A stretch of 28,406 bases of DNA from contig JAISRD010000052.1 of assembly GCA_031273835.1 (NCBI GenBank), forward strand, positions 1-28,406. Direction: 5' to 3'. Positions within the stretch are counted from its first letter, which is position 1. Every line of letters starts with the position of its first letter. This DNA comes from Treponema sp. GTDB taxonomy: Bacteria > Spirochaetota > Spirochaetia > Treponematales > Breznakiellaceae. Below the pieces are notes generated by a model, which ran no database searches, was not told the origin of the DNA, and worked only from the letters and a program-made list of their open reading frames with translations. The position numbers and the translations under genes were made by a program. This document shows, in pieces, positions 1-8,024 of this stretch.

Positions 1-1
1 G

Positions 2-118
2 GACAGCCTCCCCCGGACCATACGGGTCCTCCTCCACTGCTATCTGGAGGAGGGAAGGGCCCCCCGGCACGTGTACCTTAACGGGGCGGAGGCCCTCCGT
101 CCCGACCGGGCGGGGTGA
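2..118 (+). CDS. C-terminal end of an unrecognised protein (partial)
   Basis: An open frame runs from the left edge to a TGA at 116-118 and gives the last 38 residues of a protein. It is arginine- and leucine-rich and ends in RPDRAG. I do not recognise the family from this fragment. The frame is compatible with a real gene because its stop lies three bases from the end of the convergent minus-strand gene at 122, which is the tight packing seen elsewhere in this window. No terminator hairpin fits between the two stops. The start and most of the gene lie outside the window, so the function cannot be stated. Confidence 0.5.
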   Translation, partial: DSLPRTIRVLLHCYLEEGRAPRHVYLNGAEALRPDRAG

Positions 119-121
119 GCT

Positions 122-1228
122 TTAGTCCCGGTTAAACAGGGAGGGGGATTTGAGGTAACGCTCGGCGTTAAACTCCCGCAGGAGCTTTGCCATGGATTCG
201 CTGCTGACGATGCTGTGTATCACCCGGGCGGAAAGCTCCGCCGAGGGGACCACTTCGAGCCGGGGGATGTGGCGGAGAGCCGAATTGGTACAGGAAACCG
301 TGTCGCTCACAATAATGTAGTTCAGCAGCCCCTCCGCTTTAAGTTTATTGAGTTTTTCCTCGGCGGGTCCTGAAAAGACCGGGTGTACCGCCATGAGGTT
401 TATTTCCGCCGGTTTAAGGGGAGCCAGGGCGCGGATCAGGGTTTCCACCGAACCCGCCGTATCCACCAGGTCATCCACTATCCAGAGGACCTTTCCCTCC
501 ACCGGCTCCGAGGAAAGTATGTCCACGGATTCCACGGCGTTGCTCCGGGAATAATCCCGCTGTTTATGGGCCACCACCAGGGGAACCCCGAAGGAATTGG
601 AGAATTTCCGGGCGAGTTTTTCCCCCCCGGCGTCGACGGAACAGAAGGCCCAGCTGTTCCGGACGGTGTTTTTCAGGGTGTCGATGTCTTTGATATGGAC
701 GTCGCAGAGGCGGCGCTTTAACAGGGTCAGGGCGGGGATGTCGTCCAGCACGGCAAGGGCGGGATCTATCATGGCCTTGGATTTGTCCGAGTGGAGCTGA
801 TAGGTAACAAAGTGCCCGGCCCCCAGGGAGGTCATGATCTTAAGGTGAACCCAGAGCCCCACGGAGCTGCGCCTGGTGGCCCTGTCGGAGCGGGAGCAGG
901 ACATGAAGGGTTCAAAGACGACGATTCGGGCCGCCTGGGCCCGCTTAAGGGCGTCTATGGCGTGGTACAGCTCGATTTTCGCGTCGTCCACCCCCAGGTC
1001 CGCCTCGTTTCTGGCGCAGCTGGCAAAAAGAACGATGTCCCTGCCCCGTATCGAGGAGCCCACCACCACTTCCTTTTCGCCGTCGGCGAAACAATCGGTC
1101 TGAAGGAGGTCTATGCCGTTGATGGAGGGGGCGAAGGAGGAAAAAGCGGGGAATTTTATCAGGAATTCGACCACCCTTTCGGCGTAGCTTCGCATGGAAC
1201 GGGTGGCGGTGATGATAAATTCATTCAT
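122..1228 (-). CDS. prs: Ribose-phosphate pyrophosphokinase (PRPP synthetase), divergent type
   Basis: The 368-residue product would transfer pyrophosphate from ATP to ribose 5-phosphate, making PRPP for nucleotide, histidine and tryptophan synthesis in the cytoplasm. The PRPP-binding loop is visible at residues 250-260 (IVDDLVDTAGS, against the usual DDMIDTAGT). The catalytic flexible loop appears as a variant with SRSDRATRR at 112-120, and the metal-binding histidine region as QLHSDKS at 144-150. The protein is about 50 residues longer than the usual 310-320 residue enzyme, and several motifs are degenerate, so it belongs to a divergent branch. The ATG at 1228 is the only good start, with a poor Shine-Dalgarno. 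It diverges from recA across 147 bp. An unusual phosphoribosyltransferase-fold protein without full Prs activity is a less likely alternative. Confidence 0.85.
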   Translation of the reverse strand: MNEFIITATRSMRSYAERVVEFLIKFPAFSSFAPSINGIDLLQTDCFADGEKEVVVGSSIRGRDIVLFASCARNEADLGVDDAKIELYHAIDALKRAQAARIVVFEPFMSCSRSDRATRRSSVGLWVHLKIMTSLGAGHFVTYQLHSDKSKAMIDPALAVLDDIPALTLLKRRLCDVHIKDIDTLKNTVRNSWAFCSVDAGGEKLARKFSNSFGVPLVVAHKQRDYSRSNAVESVDILSSEPVEGKVLWIVDDLVDTAGSVETLIRALAPLKPAEINLMAVHPVFSGPAEEKLNKLKAEGLLNYIIVSDTVSCTNSALRHIPRLEVVPSAELSARVIHSIVSSESMAKLLREFNAERYLKSPSLFNRD

Positions 1229-1287
1229 AGCCCCAGTGTATCATAACGGGCCTTTTCTTTGGAAGCGGGGCCGCTTAAAAGGCGCTC

Positions 1288-1316
1288 TTACAATTTTTCC
1301 AAAAATATGCTAAACA
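1288..1316 (+). promoter_or_regulatory. Candidate recA promoter
   Basis: TTACAA at 1288-1293 is followed after exactly 17 bases by TAAACA at 1311-1316, about 60 bases upstream of the recA start. The -35 box is good and the -10 box is weak. The spacer contains the small inverted repeat TTTTTCCAAAAA. I see no recognisable LexA box in the 147 bp between prs and recA, so SOS control is not supported by sequence. Confidence 0.4.
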
Positions 1317-1375
1317 GTACCATCACATTAAAGTAACAACGAGCCTATTGCCATACATAGGAAGGGGAGGGAAAG

Positions 1376-2740
1376 GTGGCAAAGATGAGCGAAGCGGCGA
1401 AAACCAAACCCGGTTCCGGGGAGGAAAAACTAAAGGCCCTGGAAGCGGCCCGCCTTCAGATTGAAAAACAATACGGTACGGGTTCCCTGATGAAACTCGG
1501 GGACCAGGCAAACGCCGCGGGGATTGAGGTGATTCCCTCCGGGGCGATTATGCTGGACGACGCTCTGGGTATAGGCGGTTATCCACGGGGCCGTATCATT
1601 GAAATTTACGGCCCTGAATCGGGGGGCAAAACCACCCTGGCCCTCCACGCCATTGCGGAAGCCCAGAAACTGGGGGGTATCGCGGCTTTTGTGGACGCGG
1701 AACACGCCCTGGACCCGATGTACGCCAAAAATCTGGGGGTCAATATTGACGAACTCTGGGTATCCCAGCCCGATACGGGGGAGCAGGCCCTGGAAATAAC
1801 GGAAAGCCTGGTCCGTTCCGGGGCGGTGGACCTTATCGTGGTGGACTCGGTGGCCGCCCTGACACCCCAGGCGGAAATCGAGGGGGAGATGGGGGACGCC
1901 CAGATGGGCTCCCAGGCCCGGCTTATGAGCCAGGCCCTGCGGAAACTCACCGCCACCATAGGCAAATCCCGGACTATCCTTATTTTTATCAACCAAATCA
2001 GGATGAAAATTGGGGTCATGTTCGGTAATCCCGAAACCACCACCGGGGGGAACGCCCTGAAATTCTACGCTTCGGTGCGCCTTGAGATACGCCGGACCGA
2101 GACCATTGAATCCGGCAAGGATACCGACGCCATCGGAAACCGGGTCCGGGTAAAGGTGGTAAAGAACAAGGTGGCCCCCCCGTTTAAGAAGGTGGAACTG
2201 GAAATTATATTCGGCAAGGGTGTTTCCGCCATCGGAAGCCTTCTTGATGCGGCGGTAAAGTACAACATTATCGACAAAAAGGGGGCCTGGTACTCCTACG
2301 GGGAGGAAAAGGTCGGCCAGGGCAGGGAAAGCGCCCGGCAGTATCTGGAAGATAATCCCGCCTTTGCCGCCGAAGTGGAAACGAAGGTACGGAAGATCAT
2401 GTTTCCCGGCCAGGGCGCCGAAAAGCCCCCCCTCCGCCCGGCGGAACCCGCTTTGGGGGCGGTCCCCGATCTCACGACCGCCGCGGAACCGGCAGATCCC
2501 GCTCCGGACCCGCCGCCCGCCGCGGTTCAGGCGCCGCCCGTTGCGGCCCAAGCGTCGGCCGCGCCGGCCCCGGTGCCGGGAAAAACCGGCCCGGCGGATA
2601 TTGCCGCCGCGGTTCGAGCGCCGGCCGCCGCCGTTCAGGCGCCGGCCGCCGCTTCGGGGGAACACCGTGGGCCGGGCCGTCCCCGGAAAAACCCCCTGCC
2701 GGACCCGGCGCTGGAAATAGCCGAGGGTGACCTTTTCTGA
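1376..2740 (+). CDS. recA: Recombinase RecA with a long Ala/Pro-rich tail
   Basis: RecA binds single-stranded DNA with ATP and carries out strand exchange in recombinational repair. The Walker A motif GPESGGKTT is at residues 79-87, and the conserved core (VDAEHALDP, IVVDSVAAL, loop L1 and L2 segments) is intact. Translation starts at GTG 1376, preceded by a strong purine tract (GGAAGGGGAGGG at about 1361-1372). The protein has 454 residues, about 100 more than a typical 345-355 residue RecA. The surplus is one C-terminal block from about residue 348. It is dominated by Ala and Pro, contains repeats of a VQAP-type unit, carries the AT-hook-like core GRPRK at 434-438, and ends in an acidic peptide (EIAEGDLF). 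The last codons overlap the start of folK, so the tail is genuinely translated to the stop unless there is a sequencing error. Confidence 0.97.
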   Translation: MAKMSEAAKTKPGSGEEKLKALEAARLQIEKQYGTGSLMKLGDQANAAGIEVIPSGAIMLDDALGIGGYPRGRIIEIYGPESGGKTTLALHAIAEAQKLGGIAAFVDAEHALDPMYAKNLGVNIDELWVSQPDTGEQALEITESLVRSGAVDLIVVDSVAALTPQAEIEGEMGDAQMGSQARLMSQALRKLTATIGKSRTILIFINQIRMKIGVMFGNPETTTGGNALKFYASVRLEIRRTETIESGKDTDAIGNRVRVKVVKNKVAPPFKKVELEIIFGKGVSAIGSLLDAAVKYNIIDKKGAWYSYGEEKVGQGRESARQYLEDNPAFAAEVETKVRKIMFPGQGAEKPPLRPAEPALGAVPDLTTAAEPADPAPDPPPAAVQAPPVAAQASAAPAPVPGKTGPADIAAAVRAPAAAVQAPAAASGEHRGPGRPRKNPLPDPALEIAEGDLF

Positions 2741-3305
2741 GAAATCCGGCGCCCTAACGGGGCCTGCCGGAGATTCCGGCGGCGGAGGGCTCTGCGTCCT
2801 CGGCCTGGGGTCCAACAGGGGCCTTGAGGAAAGGGGCCCCCTGGAATTGCTCAACAGCGCCGCCGGGGAACTCAGCCGTATCCTTAAGGGGCTGCGGAGT
2901 TCCCCGGTCTATAAAACGGCCCCGCTTTACGTAACTGATCAGGGGGCCTTTCTCAACTGCGCCGTCTGCGGCTTTTTCCGCGGCGGGCCTGAAGAATTAC
3001 TTACGGAACTCCAGGCCGTCGAAACCCGCCACGGCAGGGACCGAAGCCGGGAACGGAGGTGGGGGGAACGCTCCCTGGATATTGATATACTCCTCTTTGG
3101 GGACGCCGTTTTTAACAATGAACGCCTTACCATACCCCATCCCCGCTTAACGGAACGGGCCTTCGCCCTCCGGCCTCTGATCGATCTGCTCCCCCATGCC
3201 CGGGACCCCCATTCGGACAGGCCCTACCGGGATATACTGGCCGGGCTGCCCGATCAGGGGGTGCGTTTCGCGGGGAAAATGTCCCCTTTACCTCCCCCCG
3301 CCTAA
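2727..3305 (+). CDS. folK: HPPK: 6-hydroxymethyl-dihydropterin pyrophosphokinase
   Basis: The enzyme transfers pyrophosphate from ATP to 6-hydroxymethyl-7,8-dihydropterin in folate synthesis. The family signatures are clear: LGLGSN at residues 25-30, the ATP/Mg site RWGERSLDIDILLFGD at 111-126, and IPHPR at 136-140. The 192-residue length is slightly above the usual 160 because of a glycine-rich stretch of about 20 residues before the fold. The start is GTG 2727, which overlaps the end of recA by 14 bp. No later ATG, GTG or TTG precedes the fold, so coupling to recA translation is likely. No other folate gene is in the window. Confidence 0.93.
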   Translation: MTFSEKSGALTGPAGDSGGGGLCVLGLGSNRGLEERGPLELLNSAAGELSRILKGLRSSPVYKTAPLYVTDQGAFLNCAVCGFFRGGPEELLTELQAVETRHGRDRSRERRWGERSLDIDILLFGDAVFNNERLTIPHPRLTERAFALRPLIDLLPHARDPHSDRPYRDILAGLPDQGVRFAGKMSPLPPPA

Positions 3306-3324
3306 AAGGGTATACTTCCCCAAA

Positions 3325-4152
3325 ATGGAAAGTCCCGCCGTTGCCGACCACGTTTCCAAGCAGCCCCTATTATACCAGGTCAGAGAGAACAGCCGCTCGT
3401 TCAAGGTGGAAAAATTCGAAGGCCCCCTGGAACTGCTTCTTTTTTTGATCAAGAAGAACGAGGTTAACATCTACGATATTCCCATTGGCCAAATTACCGA
3501 ACAATACCTGGAATATATGCGGGCCGCCGGAAGCGGTCCGGCCGACGGAAGCGGTCCGGCCGACGGAAGCCAGGCCGCCGGGCCGGATCTGGAGGATTTG
3601 ACCGAATTCCAGCTTATGGCGGCCACCCTGCTGTACATAAAATCCCGTATGCTCCTTCCGGTGGAAATTGATATGGACGAGATAGAGGATCCCCGGCAGG
3701 AACTGGTGGAAAAACTCATTGAATACCAGAAATTCAAAAAACTTTCGGAGTTGATTGAGGAACGGGGCAGGGAAGGGGAATGGGTCGTTGAACGGAAAAA
3801 ACCCCTGTACCCCGCGGCGGAAGAGGGCCTGTGGGAAAAGGCCGATATATGGGACCTGCTCAGGACCTTTTCCGTCCTTATGTCGGCCCTTTCCGGGGAA
3901 CGTATCATCGATCTCTACGAAGAAGTTACGATTAACGAAAAAATCACCCTATTGGCGGAGCTTTTGGAAACAAAGGGGGAGTGTAGTTTCACCGATCTGG
4001 CGGCAAAGCGGGGTTCGGTGATGCACATGGTCTGCGCCTTCCTCGCCCTGCTGGAGGCGGCGAAAACCGGGATGATCACCGTATATCAAAACCGCATGTT
4101 CGGTGATATACTGATACGTCCCCGTAAAAGAACCGAGACAATACAAGCCTGA
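3325..4152 (+). CDS. scpA: Segregation and condensation protein A (kleisin)
   Basis: ScpA is the kleisin bridge of the bacterial SMC-ScpAB condensin, which compacts and segregates the chromosome. The N-terminal domain shows FEGPLELLLFLIKKNEVNIYDIPI followed by the helix with LLYIKSRMLL, both diagnostic. The C-terminal winged-helix region ends near RPRKRTETIQA. I chose ATG 3325, 20 bases after the folK stop, giving 275 residues. The frame stays open further upstream, inside folK, but that part does not resemble ScpA. A low-complexity insertion of tandem GSGPAD units at about residues 69-82 sits between two helices of the N-terminal domain. The gene is followed after 24 bp by scpB, the usual partner. 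Confidence 0.93.
   Translation: MESPAVADHVSKQPLLYQVRENSRSFKVEKFEGPLELLLFLIKKNEVNIYDIPIGQITEQYLEYMRAAGSGPADGSGPADGSQAAGPDLEDLTEFQLMAATLLYIKSRMLLPVEIDMDEIEDPRQELVEKLIEYQKFKKLSELIEERGREGEWVVERKKPLYPAAEEGLWEKADIWDLLRTFSVLMSALSGERIIDLYEEVTINEKITLLAELLETKGECSFTDLAAKRGSVMHMVCAFLALLEAAKTGMITVYQNRMFGDILIRPRKRTETIQA
3529..3570 (+). repeat. In-frame 18-bp tandem repeat in scpA
   Basis: Two exact copies of an 18-bp unit lie at 3529-3546 and 3547-3564, with a 6-base start of a third copy. They encode GSGPAD twice. The unit length keeps the reading frame, so copy number can change without destroying ScpA. The repeat lies in a probable surface loop. Confidence 0.9.
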
Positions 4153-4176
4153 GCACAACCATAAGGAACATAAACG

Positions 4177-4713
4177 GTGGAAAAGGAAGCTGCCCTCATC
4201 GAAACAATACTCTTTCTGGAAACAGACCCCATGGATTATGCCGCTCTTTCCCGAATATCCGGCCTCGCCAGGGACGCTGTTCTCAAGGCCCTGGAAGTTC
4301 TGGAAAAGAAATACGCCGCCCCGGAATCGGGCATAGAACTCTCCCATATCGGGGGAGGGGTGATGATCTCCCCCAAACGGGAGTATTGGGAAAACCTCAA
4401 GGAGAAGTACGGAAAAAAGAACGAAACCCGTTTTTCCAAGGCAGCCCTGGAAACCCTCTCGATCATCGCCTATTCCCAGCCCATTACCCGCAGCGAAATT
4501 GAGGCGATCCGGGGGGTCCAGGCGGATAATATGATACGCCTCCTCCTGGAAAAAGAACTGATCCGGAAAGTGGGAAAGCGGGACGCCCCCGGTAAGCCGG
4601 TCCAGTACGGCACAACCAGGGAATTCCTTAAATTTTTCCGTCTGGGCAGCATCGCGGATCTGCCCAAACTAAATGAAAACGAGGCGGAGCGCTTTGAGCT
4701 TGACGCAAAATAA
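4177..4713 (+). CDS. scpB: Segregation and condensation protein B
   Basis: ScpB is the paired winged-helix subunit that dimerises and binds the middle of ScpA in the SMC condensin. The 178 residues include the hallmark ALETLSIIAYSQPITRSEIE at about 90-109, then IRGVQADNMIRLLLEKELI and the C-terminal TTREFLKFFRL. Translation begins at GTG 4177, with AAGGAACA just upstream. The length is typical of the family. It follows scpA directly, and its 3' end overlaps the next gene by up to 41 bp. No smc gene is in the window. Confidence 0.94.
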   Translation: MEKEAALIETILFLETDPMDYAALSRISGLARDAVLKALEVLEKKYAAPESGIELSHIGGGVMISPKREYWENLKEKYGKKNETRFSKAALETLSIIAYSQPITRSEIEAIRGVQADNMIRLLLEKELIRKVGKRDAPGKPVQYGTTREFLKFFRLGSIADLPKLNENEAERFELDAK

Positions 4714-5542
4714 CGGGGTCCCGGCGGCGGAAACCACGGTTCCACCGTCGGAAACCAGAGTTCCCGAACAGCCGGACAACGTGGCGCCTCCCCCCGCCGC
4801 GGCGGGGGCCCTGCGGCTTCAGGTTTTTTTGGCCCATGCGGGCATTGCCTCCCGCCGCGCCTCGGAGCGGCTTATTCTGGAGGGCCGGGTCGCGGTTAAC
4901 GGCCAAACCGCTGCCGTCCTGGGCGCCAAGGTGCTGCCCGGGGATGAGGTTTCCGTGGACGGCAGGGTCCTGCGCGGGGAGACAAAGCTCCATTACCTGG
5001 CCATGAACAAGCCCCCGGAGTACATTTGCAGTTCCCGTGATCCCCAGGGGAGGCGGCTCGCCCTGGATCTGCTGCCTAAAGATATACAGGAACGGCTCTA
5101 CAGTGTGGGCAGACTGGATTATATGTCGTCGGGGCTGATTTTTTTTACCAACGACGGGGACTTTACCGCCCGCTTGAGTCATCCCAGCTCGATGGTGGAA
5201 AAGGAATACCTTGTCGAGTCCACGGTTCCCGTTTCCGGTGAGGCGGTGGACGCCTTTTTGGCGGGCCTCTCCGTGGACGGGGTATGGTACCAGGCCAAAA
5301 GTATTGAAAAACTGGGTAGACGGACCTTAAAAATCGTACTTATCGAGGGAAAAAATCGTGAAATCCGGCGTTTTTTTTCCCATTTTCACCTCCATCCGGC
5401 CAGGCTCCAGCGTATACGCATAGGCCCCGTACTTTTGGGAGACCTTGGGGAGGGTAAAACCCGGCGTCTTGCCCAAAAGGAGCTTAAGGCGCTCGGGGAC
5501 TTCTCCAAAGCGGCCGGCGGAAGGGGAGCGCCTTGCGGATAA
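4673..5542 (+). CDS. rluB: 23S rRNA pseudouridine synthase, RluB/RsuA family
   Basis: The enzyme isomerises a uridine in ribosomal RNA to pseudouridine. An S4 RNA-binding domain (RLQVFLAHAGIASRRASERLI) lies at about 48-95, followed by the catalytic domain with GRLDYMSSGLIFFTNDGDF. The aspartate at about residue 149 is the nucleophile by family analogy. KNREIRRFFSHF near 230 is also typical. RluB versus RsuA or RluE cannot be settled by eye, and the S4 domain and length favour RluB. The ATG at 4673 is given as the start, but the in-frame TTG at 4694, preceded by GAGGCGGAG, is a plausible alternative. The region before the S4 domain is Pro/Ala-rich and probably disordered. Confidence 0.87.
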   Translation: MKTRRSALSLTQNNGVPAAETTVPPSETRVPEQPDNVAPPPAAAGALRLQVFLAHAGIASRRASERLILEGRVAVNGQTAAVLGAKVLPGDEVSVDGRVLRGETKLHYLAMNKPPEYICSSRDPQGRRLALDLLPKDIQERLYSVGRLDYMSSGLIFFTNDGDFTARLSHPSSMVEKEYLVESTVPVSGEAVDAFLAGLSVDGVWYQAKSIEKLGRRTLKIVLIEGKNREIRRFFSHFHLHPARLQRIRIGPVLLGDLGEGKTRRLAQKELKALGDFSKAAGGRGAPCG

Positions 5543-5552
5543 GGAGCAGATT

Positions 5553-7994
5553 GTGGTTATAGCCATAGACGGTCCCGCCGGAACGGGGAAAAGTACCATC
5601 GCGAAGATGCTGGCGGAAAAGCTCAAAACCCCCGGTGGCGGGAGCTTTACCTACATCAACTCGGGCAATTTGTACCGGGCCCTAACCCTCTTTTGCCTGC
5701 GGCAGGGAATAGATCCGGCGGACGCCGAAAAGGTTCCGGACTGCGCCCGGACCATACAATTGTCGTATAAAAACGGCAAAGTCTGTATAGGCGACGAAGA
5801 GGTGGAAGCTTTGCTCCATACCGACGAGCTGGACCGCTTTGTTTCCCCCCTTTCGGCCATTGTTCCCGTCCGGCATATGATCAACGATCTTATAAAACAG
5901 CTGGCCCGGGGGCTTGACGCGGTGGTTGAGGGCCGGGACATGACCACCGTGGTATTCCCCGACGCGGAATTCCGCTTTTTCCTTGACGGGTCGGTGCGGG
6001 AACGGGCAAAACGGCGTTTTCTCCAGGGAATTTCCCGCTTAAGCCTTGAGGAAATTGAGCAATCTATAGAGGAACGTGATGAGCTTGACAAGAACAAAGA
6101 AGAGGGAAGCCTTAAAATCGGCCCCGGAGTATGCTATCTGGACACTTCGGGCTTGACCTTAAATCAAGTTTATGACAGATTAGTAGAGAAAATACATTTT
6201 AAGGGACGTAGAACCATGGCTCAGATGGAAGTGGGGGCGGACACTAACTCTGCCGACATTCAAACTCAATTGCAGGAAGAATACCTTAAATCACTTGAAC
6301 AACTTGAAGAGGGGCAGTTAATAGACGGCCATGTTGTCCAGATTACCCCGGATCAGGCGTTTATCGATGTGGGGTACAAATCGGAAGGCAAGATACCCCT
6401 GTCCGAATTCAGCGAAGTGCCCCAAATCGGCGATCCTGTGTCGGTTATCCTTGTTACCAAGGAGAACAAGTACGGGGAAGTTATTGTTTCAAAACAAAAA
6501 GCGGACGTAAAAATTTTCTGGAAGAACCTCCGCCAGGCCTTTCAGGATCATACCACCGTGGAAGGGACGATTGAAAAGCAGGTTAAGGGCGGATTTGATG
6601 TCAACCTCGGGGCGGGGGTTCACGCATTCCTTCCCATAAGCCAGTCGGACTCCCAAAGAGTAGATGACCCGGAGAAATTTCTGGGACTTAAAACGCAGAT
6701 GTATGTTGAACGGCTCTATTCCGACGGTAAGGTCAATATTGTGGTGAACCGCCGGAAATGGCTGGAAGAGGAAATAAGCCGTAAACAGAAGGATTTCTTT
6801 GAAAATACGGCCCTGGGAACCGAAATCACCGGTACGGTCAAGAGTTTTACCTCCTTCGGGGCCTTTGTAGATCTGGGGGGCTTTGACGGGCTGCTCCATA
6901 TCAACGATATGAGCTGGGGCCATGTTACCAGGCCCAAGGATTTTGTAAAGAAGGGACAGGAGATTACCGTTAAGGTTGTCAGAATCGATCCCAAGGAAAA
7001 ACGGATCAACCTTTCCCTTAAGCATTTTACCGATGATCCCTGGGTCCATTTTGAGGATAAGTACCAGCTTAATCAGATTGTGAAGGGCAGGGTTACCAAG
7101 CTTACCGATTTCGGCGCCTTCATCGAACTGGAGGAGGGAATTGAAGGGCTCGCCCATATTTCCGAATTTTCCTGGGTCAAGAAGATACAAAAACCCGGCG
7201 AGGTGCTTTCCATCGGCGATGAGGTGGAATGCATGGTCCTCGGTTATGATCTGCAGGCGGGCAGGGTTTCCCTGGGGCTTAAACAGGTAAGCCCTAACCC
7301 CTGGACAAGCGCCGTCGAGAAGTATCCCCTGGGAACCAGGCTTACCCGTAAAATCATAAAAATCACCAACGCCGGGGCCTTTATTGAACTTGAGGATGGC
7401 ATAGACGGCTTTCTCCACGGGGACGATATTTCCTGGACCAAGAAGGTTAAACATCCCGGCAGCGAGTTTACGGTGGGCCAGGAAATTGAAGTGATGGTTA
7501 TCGGCATTGACCCCGACAACCGCAATATACGACTCGGCGTCAAACAGCTTGCCGAAGATCCCTGGAAGAGTTTTGCGGAAACCTATAAGCAGGGTTCCCA
7601 GGTGGAAGGGGAGGTTTCTTCGGTTACCGAATTCGGCGTGTTTGTTAAAGTTCCCGGCGGTATTGAAGGGTTGATACACAAAACCAATCTTCCCGAAAAC
7701 CGCGATGAAACGCCGGAAGACGCCCTTAAGCGTTATAAGCCGGGGGATAAAATCAAAGCTGTGGTGCTGGAACTTCAGCCTGAAAAACAGAAAGCGGCCT
7801 TCTCCATAAAGGATTATCAGAGGAAGGTACAGCGGGATGAGATTTCCCGTTATATGGCGGAAGAGGAGTCCGACGGCTCCACCTTTACCCTGGGGGATTT
7901 CTTTAAGCCCAAGAATGCCCCCAATGACGATCCCGAAAAGGGGGCAGAAAGCTCCCCGGCGGGAGATGCCGGTGAAGGCGCCGGTCAGACTTAA
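5553..7994 (+). CDS. cmk-rpsA: Cytidylate kinase fused to 30S ribosomal protein S1
   Basis: One frame encodes a CMP/dCMP kinase (residues 1 to about 215) followed by S1. The kinase P-loop GPAGTGKST is at 7-15, and EGRDMTTVVFPDAEFRFFLDG is the expected mid-domain signature. The S1 part has six OB-fold repeats at roughly 255-316, 334-402, 421-492, 508-580, 594-666 and 680-755, then an acidic, disordered tail. The first two are the most divergent, as in other S1 proteins. I chose GTG 5553 because AAGGAG ends six bases before it and the kinase fold starts there. Earlier in-frame ATGs lie inside the rluB gene. An internal ATG at 6216, residue 222, has AAGGGA nine bases upstream and could start free S1. 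From memory, such fusions occur in treponemes. Confidence 0.95.
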   Translation: MVIAIDGPAGTGKSTIAKMLAEKLKTPGGGSFTYINSGNLYRALTLFCLRQGIDPADAEKVPDCARTIQLSYKNGKVCIGDEEVEALLHTDELDRFVSPLSAIVPVRHMINDLIKQLARGLDAVVEGRDMTTVVFPDAEFRFFLDGSVRERAKRRFLQGISRLSLEEIEQSIEERDELDKNKEEGSLKIGPGVCYLDTSGLTLNQVYDRLVEKIHFKGRRTMAQMEVGADTNSADIQTQLQEEYLKSLEQLEEGQLIDGHVVQITPDQAFIDVGYKSEGKIPLSEFSEVPQIGDPVSVILVTKENKYGEVIVSKQKADVKIFWKNLRQAFQDHTTVEGTIEKQVKGGFDVNLGAGVHAFLPISQSDSQRVDDPEKFLGLKTQMYVERLYSDGKVNIVVNRRKWLEEEISRKQKDFFENTALGTEITGTVKSFTSFGAFVDLGGFDGLLHINDMSWGHVTRPKDFVKKGQEITVKVVRIDPKEKRINLSLKHFTDDPWVHFEDKYQLNQIVKGRVTKLTDFGAFIELEEGIEGLAHISEFSWVKKIQKPGEVLSIGDEVECMVLGYDLQAGRVSLGLKQVSPNPWTSAVEKYPLGTRLTRKIIKITNAGAFIELEDGIDGFLHGDDISWTKKVKHPGSEFTVGQEIEVMVIGIDPDNRNIRLGVKQLAEDPWKSFAETYKQGSQVEGEVSSVTEFGVFVKVPGGIEGLIHKTNLPENRDETPEDALKRYKPGDKIKAVVLELQPEKQKAAFSIKDYQRKVQRDEISRYMAEEESDGSTFTLGDFFKPKNAPNDDPEKGAESSPAGDAGEGAGQT

Positions 7995-8024
7995 GATCCC
8001 CCCGGATCAGCGGCCGCATACGCT

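Noticed and set aside
1294..1305. TTTTTCCAAAAA inverted repeat upstream of recA as a LexA box
   Set aside because: It does not match the known SOS box forms and can arise from adjacent A/T runs.
1430..2854. A 474-codon minus-strand frame opposite recA
   Set aside because: It is the antisense shadow of a GC-rich gene; recA, with its motifs, accounts fully for the region.
6489..7679. A 396-codon minus-strand frame opposite the S1 repeats
   Set aside because: Its apparent internal repetition simply mirrors the S1 repeats on the other strand.
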